From NCBI RefSeq assembly GCF_024679245.1, contig NC_090182.1:28529753-28593752 (forward strand): a stretch of 64,000 nt of DNA, read 5' to 3'. The translations under genes and the position numbers were made by a program. Source of the stretch: Pseudorasbora parva. Lineage: Eukaryota; Chordata; Actinopteri; Cypriniformes; Gobionidae. The notes beneath the pieces are model-generated. The model did not search any database. It was given only the letters and a program-made list of their open reading frames with translations, and had not been told where the DNA came from. Positions within the stretch are counted from its first letter, which is position 1. Each line of letters begins with the position of its first letter. Below are positions 23,401 through 37,099 of the stretch, in pieces.

Positions 23401-26400
23401 TCGCTGCAAACCTGTGAGACCTTTGCTCGTCTTCAGAACACAAATTAAGAAATCCGAGAGCTTTCCGACCCCACATATACGGCAACATCATTACCACTTT
23501 CAAGGCCCAGAAAGGTAGTAAAAACATCATTAAAATAATCCATAAACCATGTGACTACTGAGGTTCAACCTAAGGCCTAATGTTATGAAGCTATGAAACT
23601 TTTATTCAACAATTTCTTCTCTTCCATGTTCATGTAGCAAACAGTGCAGTGTTTCCATGTTCTATGTCAGAACAGCAGTTCACTAATTATCCGGCGATGT
23701 TCACGTCGTGAGCACAATGACGCATGCATAGGAGACTGACAGATTAAAAATGGTTGAATAAAATCATAAGAACAACTGCAGTCACATGAATTTGTAGACT
23801 ACAAATTTTGTTTCATGAATTTTAAAGCATCATGAAAGTGGTAATGAAGGCATGTGATTGTTTTTGTTGAGAGGATCCTATGTGGGGGAGAGTGGGGTAA
23901 AGTGAGACAGTTTTTACATTTGCTCCCCTCGAAGCAAGCTTAAATTATATATCAGTAAAATTGACACATTTCTCATTAATTCAGGATATTTCCTAGCAAT
24001 GGAAATGATCAGAATGTATCCAGGAAAAGGTCAGTGAAAATACGATTGTTTAAAAAAAAAAGTGGTCTTGTGTCTCACGTTACCCCTGCTTATTCAGCAG
24101 ACAAGAGAAATCAAGGGGGTAAAGTAAACCACTCTGAAACAACTATAACACATGTTGTAACAGTTTGAATTCTGACAGCTAGCTTGACAACAACACATAC
24201 CAGAAATAATGTCGGACTAGTAACAGAATCATGGGGATTGGTCAAGTAAGGTCAATTCTAAACAGTTGAGAGTAGCTCAAATACAAATCAAATTCAATTC
24301 AAAATGTTTTAATTAACATTCAAATAACAGATAGAACTAGTTAGATTAAAACACAGTCTGGGGGTCAGAACACAAGACCCTTAGAGTCAGCTATAGTGTC
24401 TGGGGGTCAGAGCAGAGCACAATCACAACCAGAACAGCCTGGGATCGCCTGGGATTCAGATCACAGGACTAGACCTGCCTGGGTTAGAACATCAGCCTAC
24501 TGTCATACTCCACATTCCAGTCCTGAAGGTCACAGAGAAAGATGAGTAGTTGCTCTCTGTGTAGTTCCTCAAGGCCTTTTAGGTTGAGGCAGCTTCTTCC
24601 CACATCACTTACAGGAACATGTGTCCCAGGTTGTCTTCCTGGTGTATTGCCTTAGCATGATGGCTTTTCTACAATGTTTATGACATTAAAAATAAAATAT
24701 ATGTAATGTAATATTACATTACAATATGTTTAAGACTAAACTTAACTTGTGCCTCATGTCTCACTTTACCCACCACCACATTTAAAAAAAAAAAAAAAAG
24801 ATCTCTCTTAATCTAATCTTCAGCTAGCATCATCTCATGGTTTTATATGTTGGTAGTTCATTAACATGCATGATATATATTTTTCTACCTGAATCTATTT
24901 GCTTTGGCACAACAGTTGATTAAGTTGACAGAGAGAAAAAAAAAAAAAAAACTTATTTTTGAGAAAAAAACAAGCTGACCACAACACCACGAGGTCCTCT
25001 CGTTCATGGCCAAGGGGAAATTGGAGGGGCTTGAAAGGACACTTTCCTTTCAAAACGGTCAATAACGGTCATATGACAAAATGTTCTGTTGAACAGATAC
25101 AGGGGGTGTCTCACATTACCCGATGTCTCACTCCACTCTCCCCTATTCCTATTTAATTAAGTTTTTTACTTGTTGTATTTTAATGTTGTCAAACTGTATG
25201 GCTGCTACCTTGGCCAGGTATCTCTTGTAAAAGAGATTTTTATCTCAATGAGACTTCCTGGTCAAATAAAGGTAAATAATGGACTACTTAATGGCTGAAT
25301 CCAAAATCACCTCCTAAACCCTAATTTAGTATTCTTTATTTTCATTTTACTTCTTCAAGTAAACTGTATTAGTGGACTCAAGTATACTTTAGTTCACTAA
25401 CCAGGCTTGTGCAAAATTCAGAATTTCAGAATTGGCCTCAATTCAATTCATGAATTGGAATTTGAACTGAATTGACTCCGCTCCACAGGAAGTTGAATTA
25501 AATTCGTGACAATTCAAAGAAATTCCGAAGTCAGTCAAGAAGTCAGTCAACAGAAAGAATGTGTTGAATCTCACATACATTCAGTGTTAGGAAGGAAATG
25601 TAATTGCTTACTGTTATAAGTTACCCATTATAAATGCAGATTACTTTATTGATGCAATGCAATTTTCTTTTAATATGATTAGTGACTAATTCAATTACAG
25701 ATTTCACCTCAATAATGTAACAATTACATTCATTTTATAATTTCATAACACAATTTCATTACACGTATCTACACTGTAAAAATATCACACAGTATCTACT
25801 TTTTTTAATTATGGTAACAATATTACACATTATATTTAAGTAGTTTTTATGATGAATTAAATATTATTAGTGGACTGTGCTTTTTTAATTTAAGTTGACT
25901 TTGAAAAAAATATATAAATTAGAGTAAATGGAAATTACCTGTTTATATTTGACTTTTAGTAATGTTATTCAATTAATAGTCTGTTTGATGCTGGCACAAG
26001 TAGAAACAAACTTGTTATTGCACTAGCATTCGCTAAGTTATTGCTTATTCAACAAAGCAACATTCTTCATAATAATAATAATAATAATAATACTTGCATT
26101 TGTTTACATCACAACCTAACCATAAGCTCTACTCTTCTGCATAATGGTAACGGTCAAAACTTCAACATAACAGAAATTCTTTCAAATACCAAACATAAAT
26201 TAACATTTTACATTAACAGATGTTCCCCTTCACTCATTAAACCGCTTCATTTCAATATTAATCTCCATTTCCAGCCATATGCAATGCATGCTGGAAATTA
26301 ACAATGTTGTCCCTAAAAAAAAAACTTCACAATTGTGCTAATTCTCTTAAAATAAACAAGTAACCTTATTTTCATTCATTTTATCAGCTTAATCAGTTCC

Positions 26401-29400
26401 TAAATTCAGGCCTCAAAATTGCTTCCATTTCCTTAAAAAAAATTAGGAAAGTGTAATGGTTTTTGTCCATGGGTTTTATCTTGGTTTTATATATAGAAGT
26501 ATAGTTGAGTATCCTCCAAAGACCCTTTTATGCTAAAAAGGTTCTATAATGACAAGAAAGAACCCTTCTGGCACTTATAAAAGGTTCTATATAGAACACT
26601 GCAAAAAAAAAAAAAAAAAAAAAAATGCATTTCTTATCTTAGCAAAAACTCTCTTAAAGCTACACTGTAAAACTTTTTAAGTTTATTCTTAGCTAAAAAC
26701 ACTTAGTTCTTTCAAAAATATATGTGCTCATATTTACTTCTTTCAAGTAATAAAGTATTCTCATATAATATGCCATTGAAAATACATACGGGTGAGGGGT
26801 TCGAATGCCGGTCGCGATGTTGCCCCTCCATCTTGAAAGTACAGTAGCCAAAGAGGAACAATTCAAGCTTCGCCTTTCGCGTTTTAACACTCGATGGCAC
26901 CGTGTCGAATGTGAAGAGGGGGATTGCCTTGTTAATCTTGGACTAAATCGGCAACCGTAGGAGTTAAAACGAAATCAGAATTGAGAGGAACAGAAACTAT
27001 TATTCACTGGATGGTCATATACCTTTTCACCGCTAGATGGGGGGAAATATCACACAGTGTAGCTTTAAGTTTGAGTTATTTTTCCCCAAAATAACACAAT
27101 TACTTTTGCTTGTCTAGTAAATACTTCTCGTTTTAAGAATATTTAGCTGTTTGGACTAGAACGAAGACAAAAATACTAAGTAAGAAAAGCATTTTTGCAG
27201 TGAACCTTTTAGGGGTTCCAACCACATAGCACCGATAGAACCTTTTAAGGTTCTATATAGAACCTTTTCTTCTAAAAGTGTATACTCGTTATTGCGGTGC
27301 AATGTGGGATTGAGTGCACTCTCCACCGTGGTTTCAGACTTCACAAATGGCTGTCCCCAAATAGTGCCCTATTTGATGGTATATGGGGTAATTTCGGATT
27401 CAGCCCATGTCCTTCCTACCTTTCTGGGTCTTGAAGGTTGCTCTTAATAGGGGGGTCATCAAGCTCTTGGATTTTATCAAAAATATTTTTATTTGTGTTC
27501 TGAAGATGATTGAAGGTATAACGGGGAGCGACATGATCGAGGGTGAGTAGCCTAATTGTAATGGCTGTTTCACACCGCAAGCATGAGCAGTGCTTCAGCG
27601 TAACTACACCGTGACTGCAGCTGCGCTAAAGTATTCACAATGGAAGCGTTTGTACAGCGTCACAGCAGCGGCTCCCACAATGATAGAGCCTGTAGCTGTC
27701 TGACATACTAAACTAAAAGAAAGTTTATCATATTTTCTGGTTATTTTACTTTACTTTTTATAATCATAACCATACTTTCACCCAAACTGAATAATTAAAA
27801 CAAGTTTAAAGGTAAATCTTCTACAGATATTTTTTATTCTTTGTTTTCTTTAATGACATACTCCAGTTATTGTTACACACCACACGTGCTTCTTGTGTGC
27901 ATTCTGAGCGCTTTTTGTGAGATATATTTATTTTGTCCATTAAAAGTGTGCTTTCACTTTGAGCGTCAGCAGCGCAGCAAAAATAGGCTCGCCGCCGAAA
28001 CCCCCGCTTCACTGCTGCTCACGCGACACTCCTGCTCCCGGTGTGAATACACTCATTGATTAATATGGGCGCCGGAAAAAATGTGCGCTGCTCACGCTTG
28101 CGGTGTGGATCGGCCGTAAGGGTGCTTTCACACATGGTTCGATTGCCTAGACTGAACCCGAGTTCGATTGCTCCACCCTCCTCCTGCTGGACTGTGTGCA
28201 TATTTGGGTCCGAGCCGGTGTCATGACAAATCCTGTCCGCCTGTGAAATCGTGTCCGCTGGTAGCGGTTTTAAATGCCTGATCAAAAGTTGTTATACATG
28301 GTTCTGGACAAGCAATTGTTTAAAAATAAACTATGAATTCATTGCCATACTAAGTACACACATAAACACGCAAAACATTTATTTGAAATATGTAATTGAT
28401 TGCTATAATGGGAGCAAAAACATGTTCTGAATTATTTTAACTGATAAACTAAGTACCAATACAAACTCATGACATAGAAATGTACCTATAATGTAAATAA
28501 TAAAGAATAAAAAAAAATAAAAATAAAAAAAACAGCAATACAGAACAGGTGCACAAAATAAATAGATTATATACAAGATATGCTTGTATATCTTATATAC
28601 TTATATAAGCACTTATAGCTTCAGTTACATACTACTAGTATATATAACTTATGATTTGTAAGACATTAAAGATTATTTTAACACAATTTACAGAGCAAAA
28701 ATCAAAACGCGATTTTGTAGATTACCCATTAAACAGATTACCCATTAAAAGTTCGTTCAGCCAATAGAATCGCTCTGGGGTCCTATAAGCGGACCCAATT
28801 TCACAGGGGGACAGGATTTGTCCAAACGGACGAGGCGTTTATACTTGACGCGCTCGCTGGTGTATTATTCTTTGAAACGACAGATGGCGACTCAGAGTAA
28901 TTGTTCTATAAACCAACAGGAAAAAGCGTCGAGAAGAAGTGGGCTAATGTACACTGTTGATATTTATTTTAGTAACCTACATTTCACCAAAAACCACACT
29001 ACAAAAGAATCATATAAAACTCAGTAAACCTTGGCTTGATATTATTACTTGTGACATGAGAACAAAATATGCACTAAATTAACGATCTCTTAAATATTTC
29101 CTAATTTTACTAAACTTATAGTGTCGTGATTTATTTATTTATTTGATTAAACATGGATCTTTATTTAAAAAGGCTTATTTCTGCTTTTGTGGGCTCATTT
29201 AGTAAATATAAGCACCTAATTTGTATGTGCAAACTGGTGCCGGTGTGATGAGACGTTAACATGAGCTGGGTTATCTTCGGATGCGGAGCTGCGCGCGGAA
29301 TTACAACAAATGCGCTGCACACCGCCAGGCAAAATGGGGTCTTGCGCATAGACATCATATAGATCTACAGGTCCTACTCAAAAAATTAGCATATGTGATA

Positions 29401-31110
29401 AAAGTTCATTATTTTCCATAATGTAATGATAAAAATTAAACTTTCATATTTTAGATTCATTGCACACCAACTGAAATATTTCCAGTCTTTTATTGTTTTA
29501 ATACTGATGATTTTGGCATACAGCTCATGAAAATCTCAAAAAATTAGCATATCATGAAAAGGTTCTCTAAACGAGCTATTAAAAAAAAAAGTTAAATTTT
29601 TATCATTACATTATGGAAAATAATGAACTTTTAACACATATGCTAATTTTTGGAGAAGGACCTGTGATGTCTGGTCTTGCGGACCAAACGCGCACGACCG
29701 CCCCCTCCGCATTGACGTCATTTTTGCTGTGCACACCCTCGCGCTCATGCGGCCGCGTCGCATGAGCGCGAGGGTGCGCGCAGCAAAAATGACTAGGGAC
29801 TAGGTTCCTCCCTTGATTTCTTTAAAAAAAAAAAGAACAATCGAAAAGGAATCGAAAACAACAGTGCTGAATCAAATCTTGGAATCGACTTAATCGATTC
29901 TGGAACAGGAATTGGAATCAAAGATTCCAAAAATGTCGGTTCGGATGACAGCATTAACTTCATCCCATAGACCGAACTCTCTGACGTCAATCGAACCCGG
30001 GTGCACACAAAAAGTGCTAGTGTGAAAGCACTCTATAAAAAATTTCCTTTTTGTGTGAACTAACCATTTATGGCTATTAGCCTACGTTTATCCAGTTACA
30101 CGCTTGTACTTGTTTTTGTACTGTATTTGTAGGCTAGCCTATATATCATAAGCATGTTTATATATATATAAAAATATAAAAAAAGAACAATCGAAAAGGA
30201 ATCGAAAACAACAGTGCTGAAAAACAAGCACACTATATATATATATATATATAGTGTGCTTGTTTTTGTGAAATATCAGGACACAAATGTGTATAATGAC
30301 ATATGGTTACAAGGAGGGTTAAATATGAGAACACCATGTCCCCATTTTTTCAAAATGCTTATAAATCATACATCATGAGTTTTTTTTTTTTTTGAATAAG
30401 TAAAAATGCAGAATGTTTCCTATGTGGGTAGGTAAAGGGGTAAGGGCAGTGTATTAGGATAGAAAATACGGTTTGTACAGTGCTATGAAACTATATGGAA
30501 TGTCCCCACATTTCACAAAAACGTGTGTGAAAATATAGACAAGTGAAGGTCATAGTGCTAAATTGCAGGTTGATTTACCTCAAAGCTGGAAGTTATCTTT
30601 TAATCTTTCAGCACAAGTGTTTCTAAGCTAAAACGAACATGGTGCTGAAACAACCGGGGATCATGGCCCTAAGTTATTATGCTCTGCGCGGCAGTGCGCG
30701 CGCCATAGCCTATAGCCTAATGAGAGAAATATTCGGTGAGATAAAAGCGTGAGAGAGCCAGTCTTCTCTGTAGGTAACAACAGAAACTGACATAGTAACT
30801 GCTCGCCAAAATGCCATTGTTATGTTGCTAAAACAAAATGACAAGGACTGTGAAAGCTACATTATTTTCAGGAAATATCATGTTTGAGATTTTACGGTCG
30901 TGACTATAAACTATATTTTGAGGCATTAGCAACTGAGGGCAATTTGTTTTTGCGCCAGCCAGTGTAGCCTACAGTCGTTTGCTATTCAAGTTTAATAAGT
31001 TCGTTGCACTTACGGTAAATAAAAGGTGTATATTTGTCCCCTACGGAGATGTATCCCATCTCTTTAAAGATGCCAATACGCTCCATGTCGGATTTCCCCT
31101 CTGGAGGCAT
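20379..31110 (-). CDS. cfap96: Cilia- and flagella-associated protein 96 (C4orf47-like), complete
   Basis: Small ciliary/centrosomal protein of the C4orf47 family; molecular role not well defined. Seven coding exons (minus strand order): 31014-31110, 23061-23280, 22135-22269, 21978-22053, 21642-21821, 21363-21535, 20379-20430. Phases agree at every junction and total 933 nt, 310 residues plus stop, close to the human length of about 309. Family landmarks: MERIGIFKEMGY at the N-terminus, NKQMLPGG, GYFD, KAFLPSNGEKK, GSYFGTFGGP, GKNFYTNP, FKPSSPSKK, GGMKAGTFDAYPSYSA, KIFHPSPGPKS and a VNATNYN C-terminus. Its 3' end faces the pdlim3 3' end about 2.2 kb away. Intron 1 (23281-31013) is 7.7 kb of stacked repeats; the other introns are under 1 kb. 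Confidence 0.95.
20503..21283. mobile_element. TTAA-flanked element in the last cfap96 intron
   Basis: Ends AGGTGGGGTAAGTGC and GACTTACCCCACCA between TTAA at 20499-20502 and 21284-21287. 781 bp, no transposase frame. Confidence 0.88.
21363..21535 (-). CDS. cfap96: cfap96 exon 6
   Basis: It encodes TGGMKAGTFDAYPSYSAERY and KIFHPSPGPKSTPVKSIISL. Donor GTAAGC; reading through the donor would stop at once. Confidence 0.94.
21642..21821 (-). CDS. cfap96: cfap96 exon 5
   Basis: It encodes REIMSHKSMLKGGAFRLNLH, CFDSNPYKFDKPLPPPKK and VPFKPSSPSKK. Phase 0 at both ends. Confidence 0.94.
21978..22053 (-). CDS. cfap96: cfap96 exon 4
   Basis: Short 76-nt exon encoding YPDITLSKMVSYSSDPYDRA and KEMLK. 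Acceptor ctaatag, donor GTATTT. Confidence 0.92.
22135..22269 (-). CDS. cfap96: cfap96 exon 3
   Basis: It encodes CGMGSYFGTFGGPI and SAGKNFYTNPPKKGSYG. Acceptor ttcgtag, donor GTAATC. Confidence 0.93.
22820..22890. repeat. Fragment of the TTAA-flanked MITE group
   Basis: The text cagttactcaccccatgtcg resembles the subterminal part of 42008-42397. A short palindrome, agaaagtcatac / gtatgactttct, lies at 22832-22872. Confidence 0.5.
23061..23280 (-). CDS. cfap96: cfap96 exon 2
   Basis: It encodes PFNDAAYKNKQMLPGG, GYFDTQFKRIFERE and KNIGKAFLPSNGEKK. Acceptor tgtaaag, donor GTGAGT. Confidence 0.95.
23884..25143. mobile_element. DNA element with GGGGTAAAGTGAGACA ends
   Basis: Left end gagagtggggtaaagtgaga; right end with inverted tgtctcactccactctcccc. 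About 1.26 kb, contains A-tracts at 24783 and 24936. No transposase. Confidence 0.75.
26602..27214. mobile_element. Nested MITEs in cfap96 intron 1
   Basis: Outer pair: CACTGCAAAAA...GCATTTCTTATCTTAG against CTAAGTAAGAAAAGC...TGCAGTG. Inner pair: AAGCTACACTGTAAA (26658) against ACACAGTGTAGCTTTAA (about 27067). Both lie between ggttctatatagaac repeats (26583 and 27249), a possible third, older element. Confidence 0.65.
29367..29664. mobile_element. Foldback MITE, about 300 bp
   Basis: Long inverted arms: AGGTCCTACTCAAAAAATTA and TAATTTTTGGAGAAGGACCT, extending through the matching ttccataatgtaatgataaa regions. Confidence 0.8.
29717..29793. repeat. GC-rich 35-bp-arm hairpin
   Basis: Arms 29717-29751 and 29759-29793 pair with two mismatches; 7-base loop gccgcgt. 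The arm begins GTCATTTTTGCTG and contains CACCCTCGCGCTCATGCG. Confidence 0.9.
29828..29871. repeat. Direct repeat, copy 1
   Basis: About 44-bp sequence (core gaacaatcgaaaaggaat) found again without change at 30178-30221. Confidence 0.92.
30178..30221. repeat. Direct repeat, copy 2, abutting a palindrome
   Basis: Exact copy of 29828-29871, without the flanks of copy 1. Runs straight into the palindrome 30220-30267. Confidence 0.92.
30220..30267. repeat. Perfect 48-bp palindrome with TA core
   Basis: AAAAACAAGCACACTA, then a TA run, then TAGTGTGCTTGTTTTT. Checked base by base, no mismatch. Confidence 0.95.
30340..30540. repeat. Dispersed repeat (tgtcccc ... gaatgtttcct family)
   Basis: Shares aaaaatgcagaatgtttcct and gatagaaaatac with 35620-35830 in the same orientation and with 9880-10080 inverted. 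Confidence 0.8.
31014..31110 (-). CDS. cfap96: cfap96 exon 1 with start codon
   Basis: ATG at 31110-31108. It encodes MPPEGKSDMERIGIFKEMGY and VGDKYTPFIY; donor GTAAGT. One base is left over and joins GC of the next exon to make Arg. The start matches the family N-terminus (MPAEGKTDMERIG in human). Confidence 0.93.
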
Positions 31111-31652
31111 TTTCTAAAGTTTGATGCACAGCACATGGGAAAAAATAGAAGAAGAAAAAAAAGAGATCTGGAAATTAGTGCTGCCGTGCAGATCATCATT
31201 TTACGATTCCATTTACCAGATGTAGATACTTAACGATACATAATTATATATGCGCTAAATACTTACCTCGAATGTAGACCTATGTCTTGTTAATAGTCAG
31301 TAATAGAAATAACTCCAATGCTTAGTGTTCGTGTAGGTTGTGTACGTTGTCATGGTGTCCAGCGGGTCAATTACTGCTGAGCTGTCAGTCGTTCATCAGG
31401 GAAACATGCACTTACCAACACTAAATAATACTAAAACCCAACGTTTCAGATAAATACTTCTTTTATGCACTTACTGTCTGTGACGCAAATGGATAGTGAA
31501 AAGCAAACTCACGCAGCATAAAAAACAAATGTTTAGAACCAATATTATGAATGCCGAACTATTTTATAGGCTAGAGGCATATCACAACTTACATTATTTT
31601 ATGAACATAACACGTACAATTTTGAACCATCCAGATAGATTGCAACTGCAGT

Positions 31653-32392
31653 TTAATTGGTCAATCCATCCCAGAATGAGAACGCCATCATTTTCAAGTC
31701 ATCCATAGTGATGGCAACAACCTGCAACAACGTAACCCAGTTGTTATTCATATTTGAGTTTAGGAACAATATGTAGCATCGACTACTATGTCGCATCAAC
31801 TTAAGTAGGCTATATATCTCACATTTTTGTGACAGGGGTCGTCATAGTCACAGATGTCCTTTGGAAAGGCGGCTCGGACCATCTCTTTGAGCTCAGCTGG
31901 GTACACATAAGTGGGTTTGTCACGTGTGTTGCAGCCGACCCTGTTGTTCAGCTGTCAACATAACGTTAAGATCAACCAAAATAAAGTAGCCTACAAATTA
32001 CAATGAAATACAAGGTGACGCTTACTAACTGACGCTGGATTAAACGGTAAACTTTTCTTCGTTTCATCCGGTCGGTCTTCTTCAGCCTGGAGGCCGCGTG
32101 GAGCAACGGCCCCACCCAGAGGGGCACACTAGATATGGAGACCTTATGTGAGTCATCAAAACTACAACATGTAACAATTTTCACGTTAGTGTATCTGATA
32201 TCTTCAAAAACGTATCTGAGCTAGGCATACACTCATTAAACATTGAATGCACTAAACAATCGACCTGACAAACGCACACTGTGAATCAAACACTGATAGC
32301 CTATTACATCTTTACATCCAACCATTCAGAGTAAAAGGAGTGATCGTAGAATATTACCCGAACGATTGACAGAGATCAATATAAGTGTCCAT
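31653..32392 (-). CDS. Candidate four-exon gene, 111-residue protein of unknown family
   Basis: Not recognised. Proposed exons: 32358-32392 (ATG at 32392, MDTYIDLCQSF), 32026-32128, 31823-31951 and 31653-31721 (TAA). All junctions are GT-AG and every phase agrees (2, 0, 0), giving 333 coding bases plus stop. The product is basic in the middle (RLKKTDRMKRRKVYRL), then TRDKPTYVYPAELKEMV and RAAFPKDICDYDDP, ending ITMDDLKMMAFSFWDGLTN. No signal peptide or membrane segment is evident. It sits between the cfap96 start and the tstd1-like gene on the same strand, with 543 bp between its stop and the cfap96 ATG. The TAG acceptor of exon 2 and the AAT donor of exon 3 are the weaker points. It could be a fish gene I do not know, alternative 5' exons of cfap96, or chance; the two middle exons look most like real coding sequence. 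Confidence 0.42.
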
Positions 32393-32711
32393 TAATATAG
32401 CAGCACATCGACATTCCGCTTAGAATTGTTTCTGCTTCGGGTTGAAGGCTGGTGCGCAATTTGCGCATGCTCAATTAAAAGAGGAAAAGCATCGGAAACA
32501 GTATAACTGAATCATCGGTTATTGAATCTGAACCAGTGTGGACTGTGGACCAAATACCGTTCATTCGTGCACTTTTAAAGAGTCAATACAAGGACAACAT
32601 TTATTTGTTAAGTTATCAGACTTTAATAAAACACATGTACTACAGATATTATGATATTTATCAGTAAAAAAGGCCCTTTAACATAGCATCTTATAAGCAT
32701 TTTGAAGATTG

Positions 32712-35225
<2,514 letters not shown>

Positions 35226-35559
35226 TTCGAAGAGATTAAGACAATTCACCGGGTATGTAGCCGTAGCTCACCTTTCCTTCCTTGTCATTCAAGTTTTTAA
35301 AATGCTTCTCCTATTGGCTAAGCAAAATGCGTGGTCGTGTAAAAGGCACCGCCCCGAAAAAGCATGCGCGCCTCCTGTAGCTTGAACTATCTTCATAATA
35401 AAAGACCTGTAGCTTTAAAATAAAAGACTGCTGAGATTGTGGCACATGAAACACTTTAAAAAAATGTACGATTACTACAGGCTGCGAAAATACATATTAT
35501 CACTAATTCAATTTCAATAGTAAGAGCACTCTAAATTTTAAAGTTAATACATCTAGTGT

Positions 35560-35840
35560 GTGTGTGTGTGTGTGGGGTTGGGCTGGTAATCCGGTAATCC
35601 CTACGTTATGGGGACAAAATGTCCCCACAAAGATGGCAATATCCAAAATCCTTGTCCTTGTGGGGACATTTTTTGGTCCCCATGAGGAAAACATCTTATT
35701 TTTGAGAAAGTAAAAATGCAGAATGTTTCCTGTGATGGGTAGGTTTAGGGGCAGGGGCAGTGTAGGGGGATAGAAAATACAGTTTGTACCATTTAAAATC
35801 CATTACGCCTATGGAAAGTCCACATAAATCATGGAAACAC

Positions 35841-35896
<56 letters not shown>
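35560..35896. repeat. Dispersed repeat plus (GT)n
   Basis: Contains ttgtggggacattttttggt and aaaaatgcagaatgtttcct, then (GT)n at 35841-35896. It lies between the tstd1-like start and the tenm2 3' end. Confidence 0.85.
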
Positions 35897-35899
35897 TAA

Positions 35900-37099
35900 T
35901 TTTCCCAAAGTCATCCATTTCACTTGCATTATTAAAGTTTTGTAAGACATAGGCTAATAATAATAAATAATACATTAATTATTACAATTTATTACTACTA
36001 CTAGAAAGTTTGTTAGTGACTATTAGGAACTATTACTTAGAATCACTAGCTCGCTTGGAGTGTTTGTGTAAAAAAGCAGCACTTAAATTTACCATGGTAA
36101 ATCGTTTTCACCAAAGCACCTTCAACAATTTTTCAATTTATTGTTACTGTTGCAAACCATAATAATGTCAGATGGAATCTCCTTCAAGGAGTGCATGGTA
36201 TCAGAGGGAAGTAAGGTAAGAGGTAAGTAGACCTACTGCTTTACATTACAGGTATAAAGAATACCATGGTATCACAATAGGATATGTTCAATACAGCCAA
36301 CAGTGCATTACCATTATTGCATATCCAAAAAGCCATATAGTACCACAGTAAAAACTGTTATTCTGGCAGAAACTATGGTTAGCATGGTTACTTTTTGTAA
36401 GGGAAAGTCACAGTTTGCCCTATGAGATGTGGAGAAATGACAAGTTATAACTGATGTGAAGACATATTTACAAATGCATGAGACTAGCCAGACTCGCATG
36501 AATTCAACTATTTATTGGTAAGGTCTCAGAAGAGTCTCACTTGAGTAAGAATCATCCCTCAATACTGATTTGGTACATCATGACATCCATAATGAGTCTC
36601 TTCACAGTGGACAGAATCCATTTCTATGGTTTGGGTTCTAGTACAGCAACATTTCTGCATAAAAACAAAACTAAACAAACAGAACATCAAACGGGGCATC
36701 AATATTATTCATCTGTGATTTCTGAGTGTCACAAAATTCTAGTTTTAATACCAGCTTTTGATTTGCACATAACAAGCCACCTTCTGTTAGAAATATAAAA
36801 GTTGATATTATGAACAATATTCTACTGTGCTGCATAAAGGTAAATCTATACACTGTACATACAGATATATTTTGAAAAACAAGTTTCACAGTTTTAAACT
36901 TTATTTAAAGTATAAACCATTTTAAAACACTTTACATAAATTATTTCTGTGCATGACTAGAATTTGCTTTGGAGCGAAAAAAACCTTCAAAATTAATACA
37001 AAAATGAAAAAAATTATTACATATAATTTAAAAGGAAAATAAACTCAACCATCAATGTTCATCTTTGTAGCTAAAAGCGGTGACTCCTTTATGATTGTC
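35900..37099. other. Intergenic, nothing recognised
   Basis: AT-rich between tstd1-like and tenm2. No exon-like frame with splice or family support; the tenm2 3' UTR may extend into it. Confidence 0.5.

Larger units (their letters stand above)
23340..27545. repeat. Repeat-stacked stretch in cfap96 intron 1
   Basis: The left text (ttagttcacccaaaaattaaaa) and right text near 27410-27545 (ttctgggtcttgaagg, catgatcgagggtgagta) look like the two ends of one MITE of the 42008-42397 family, pushed apart by later insertions, including 23884-25143 and 26602-27214. No gene exons apart from cfap96 exon 2 just to the left. Confidence 0.55.
28120..30033. mobile_element. Composite DNA-transposon block in cfap96 intron 1
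   Basis: Outer ends GGGTGCTTTCACAC...TTCGATTG and inverted CAATCGAACCC...GTGTGAAAGCACTC. A second pair inside: GACAAATCCTGTCC (28224) against GGACAGGATTTGTC (28809). Also contains the foldback 29367-29664 and the hairpin 29717-29793. Confidence 0.65.

Noticed and set aside
31287..31376. Minus-strand segment reading SAVIDPLDTMTTYTTYTNTK... after a cag acceptor, as a possible further exon of the 111-residue gene
   Set aside because: It needs two incoming bases, but the preceding candidate exon ends in phase 0, so joining gives a stop after four codons. No other donor fits.
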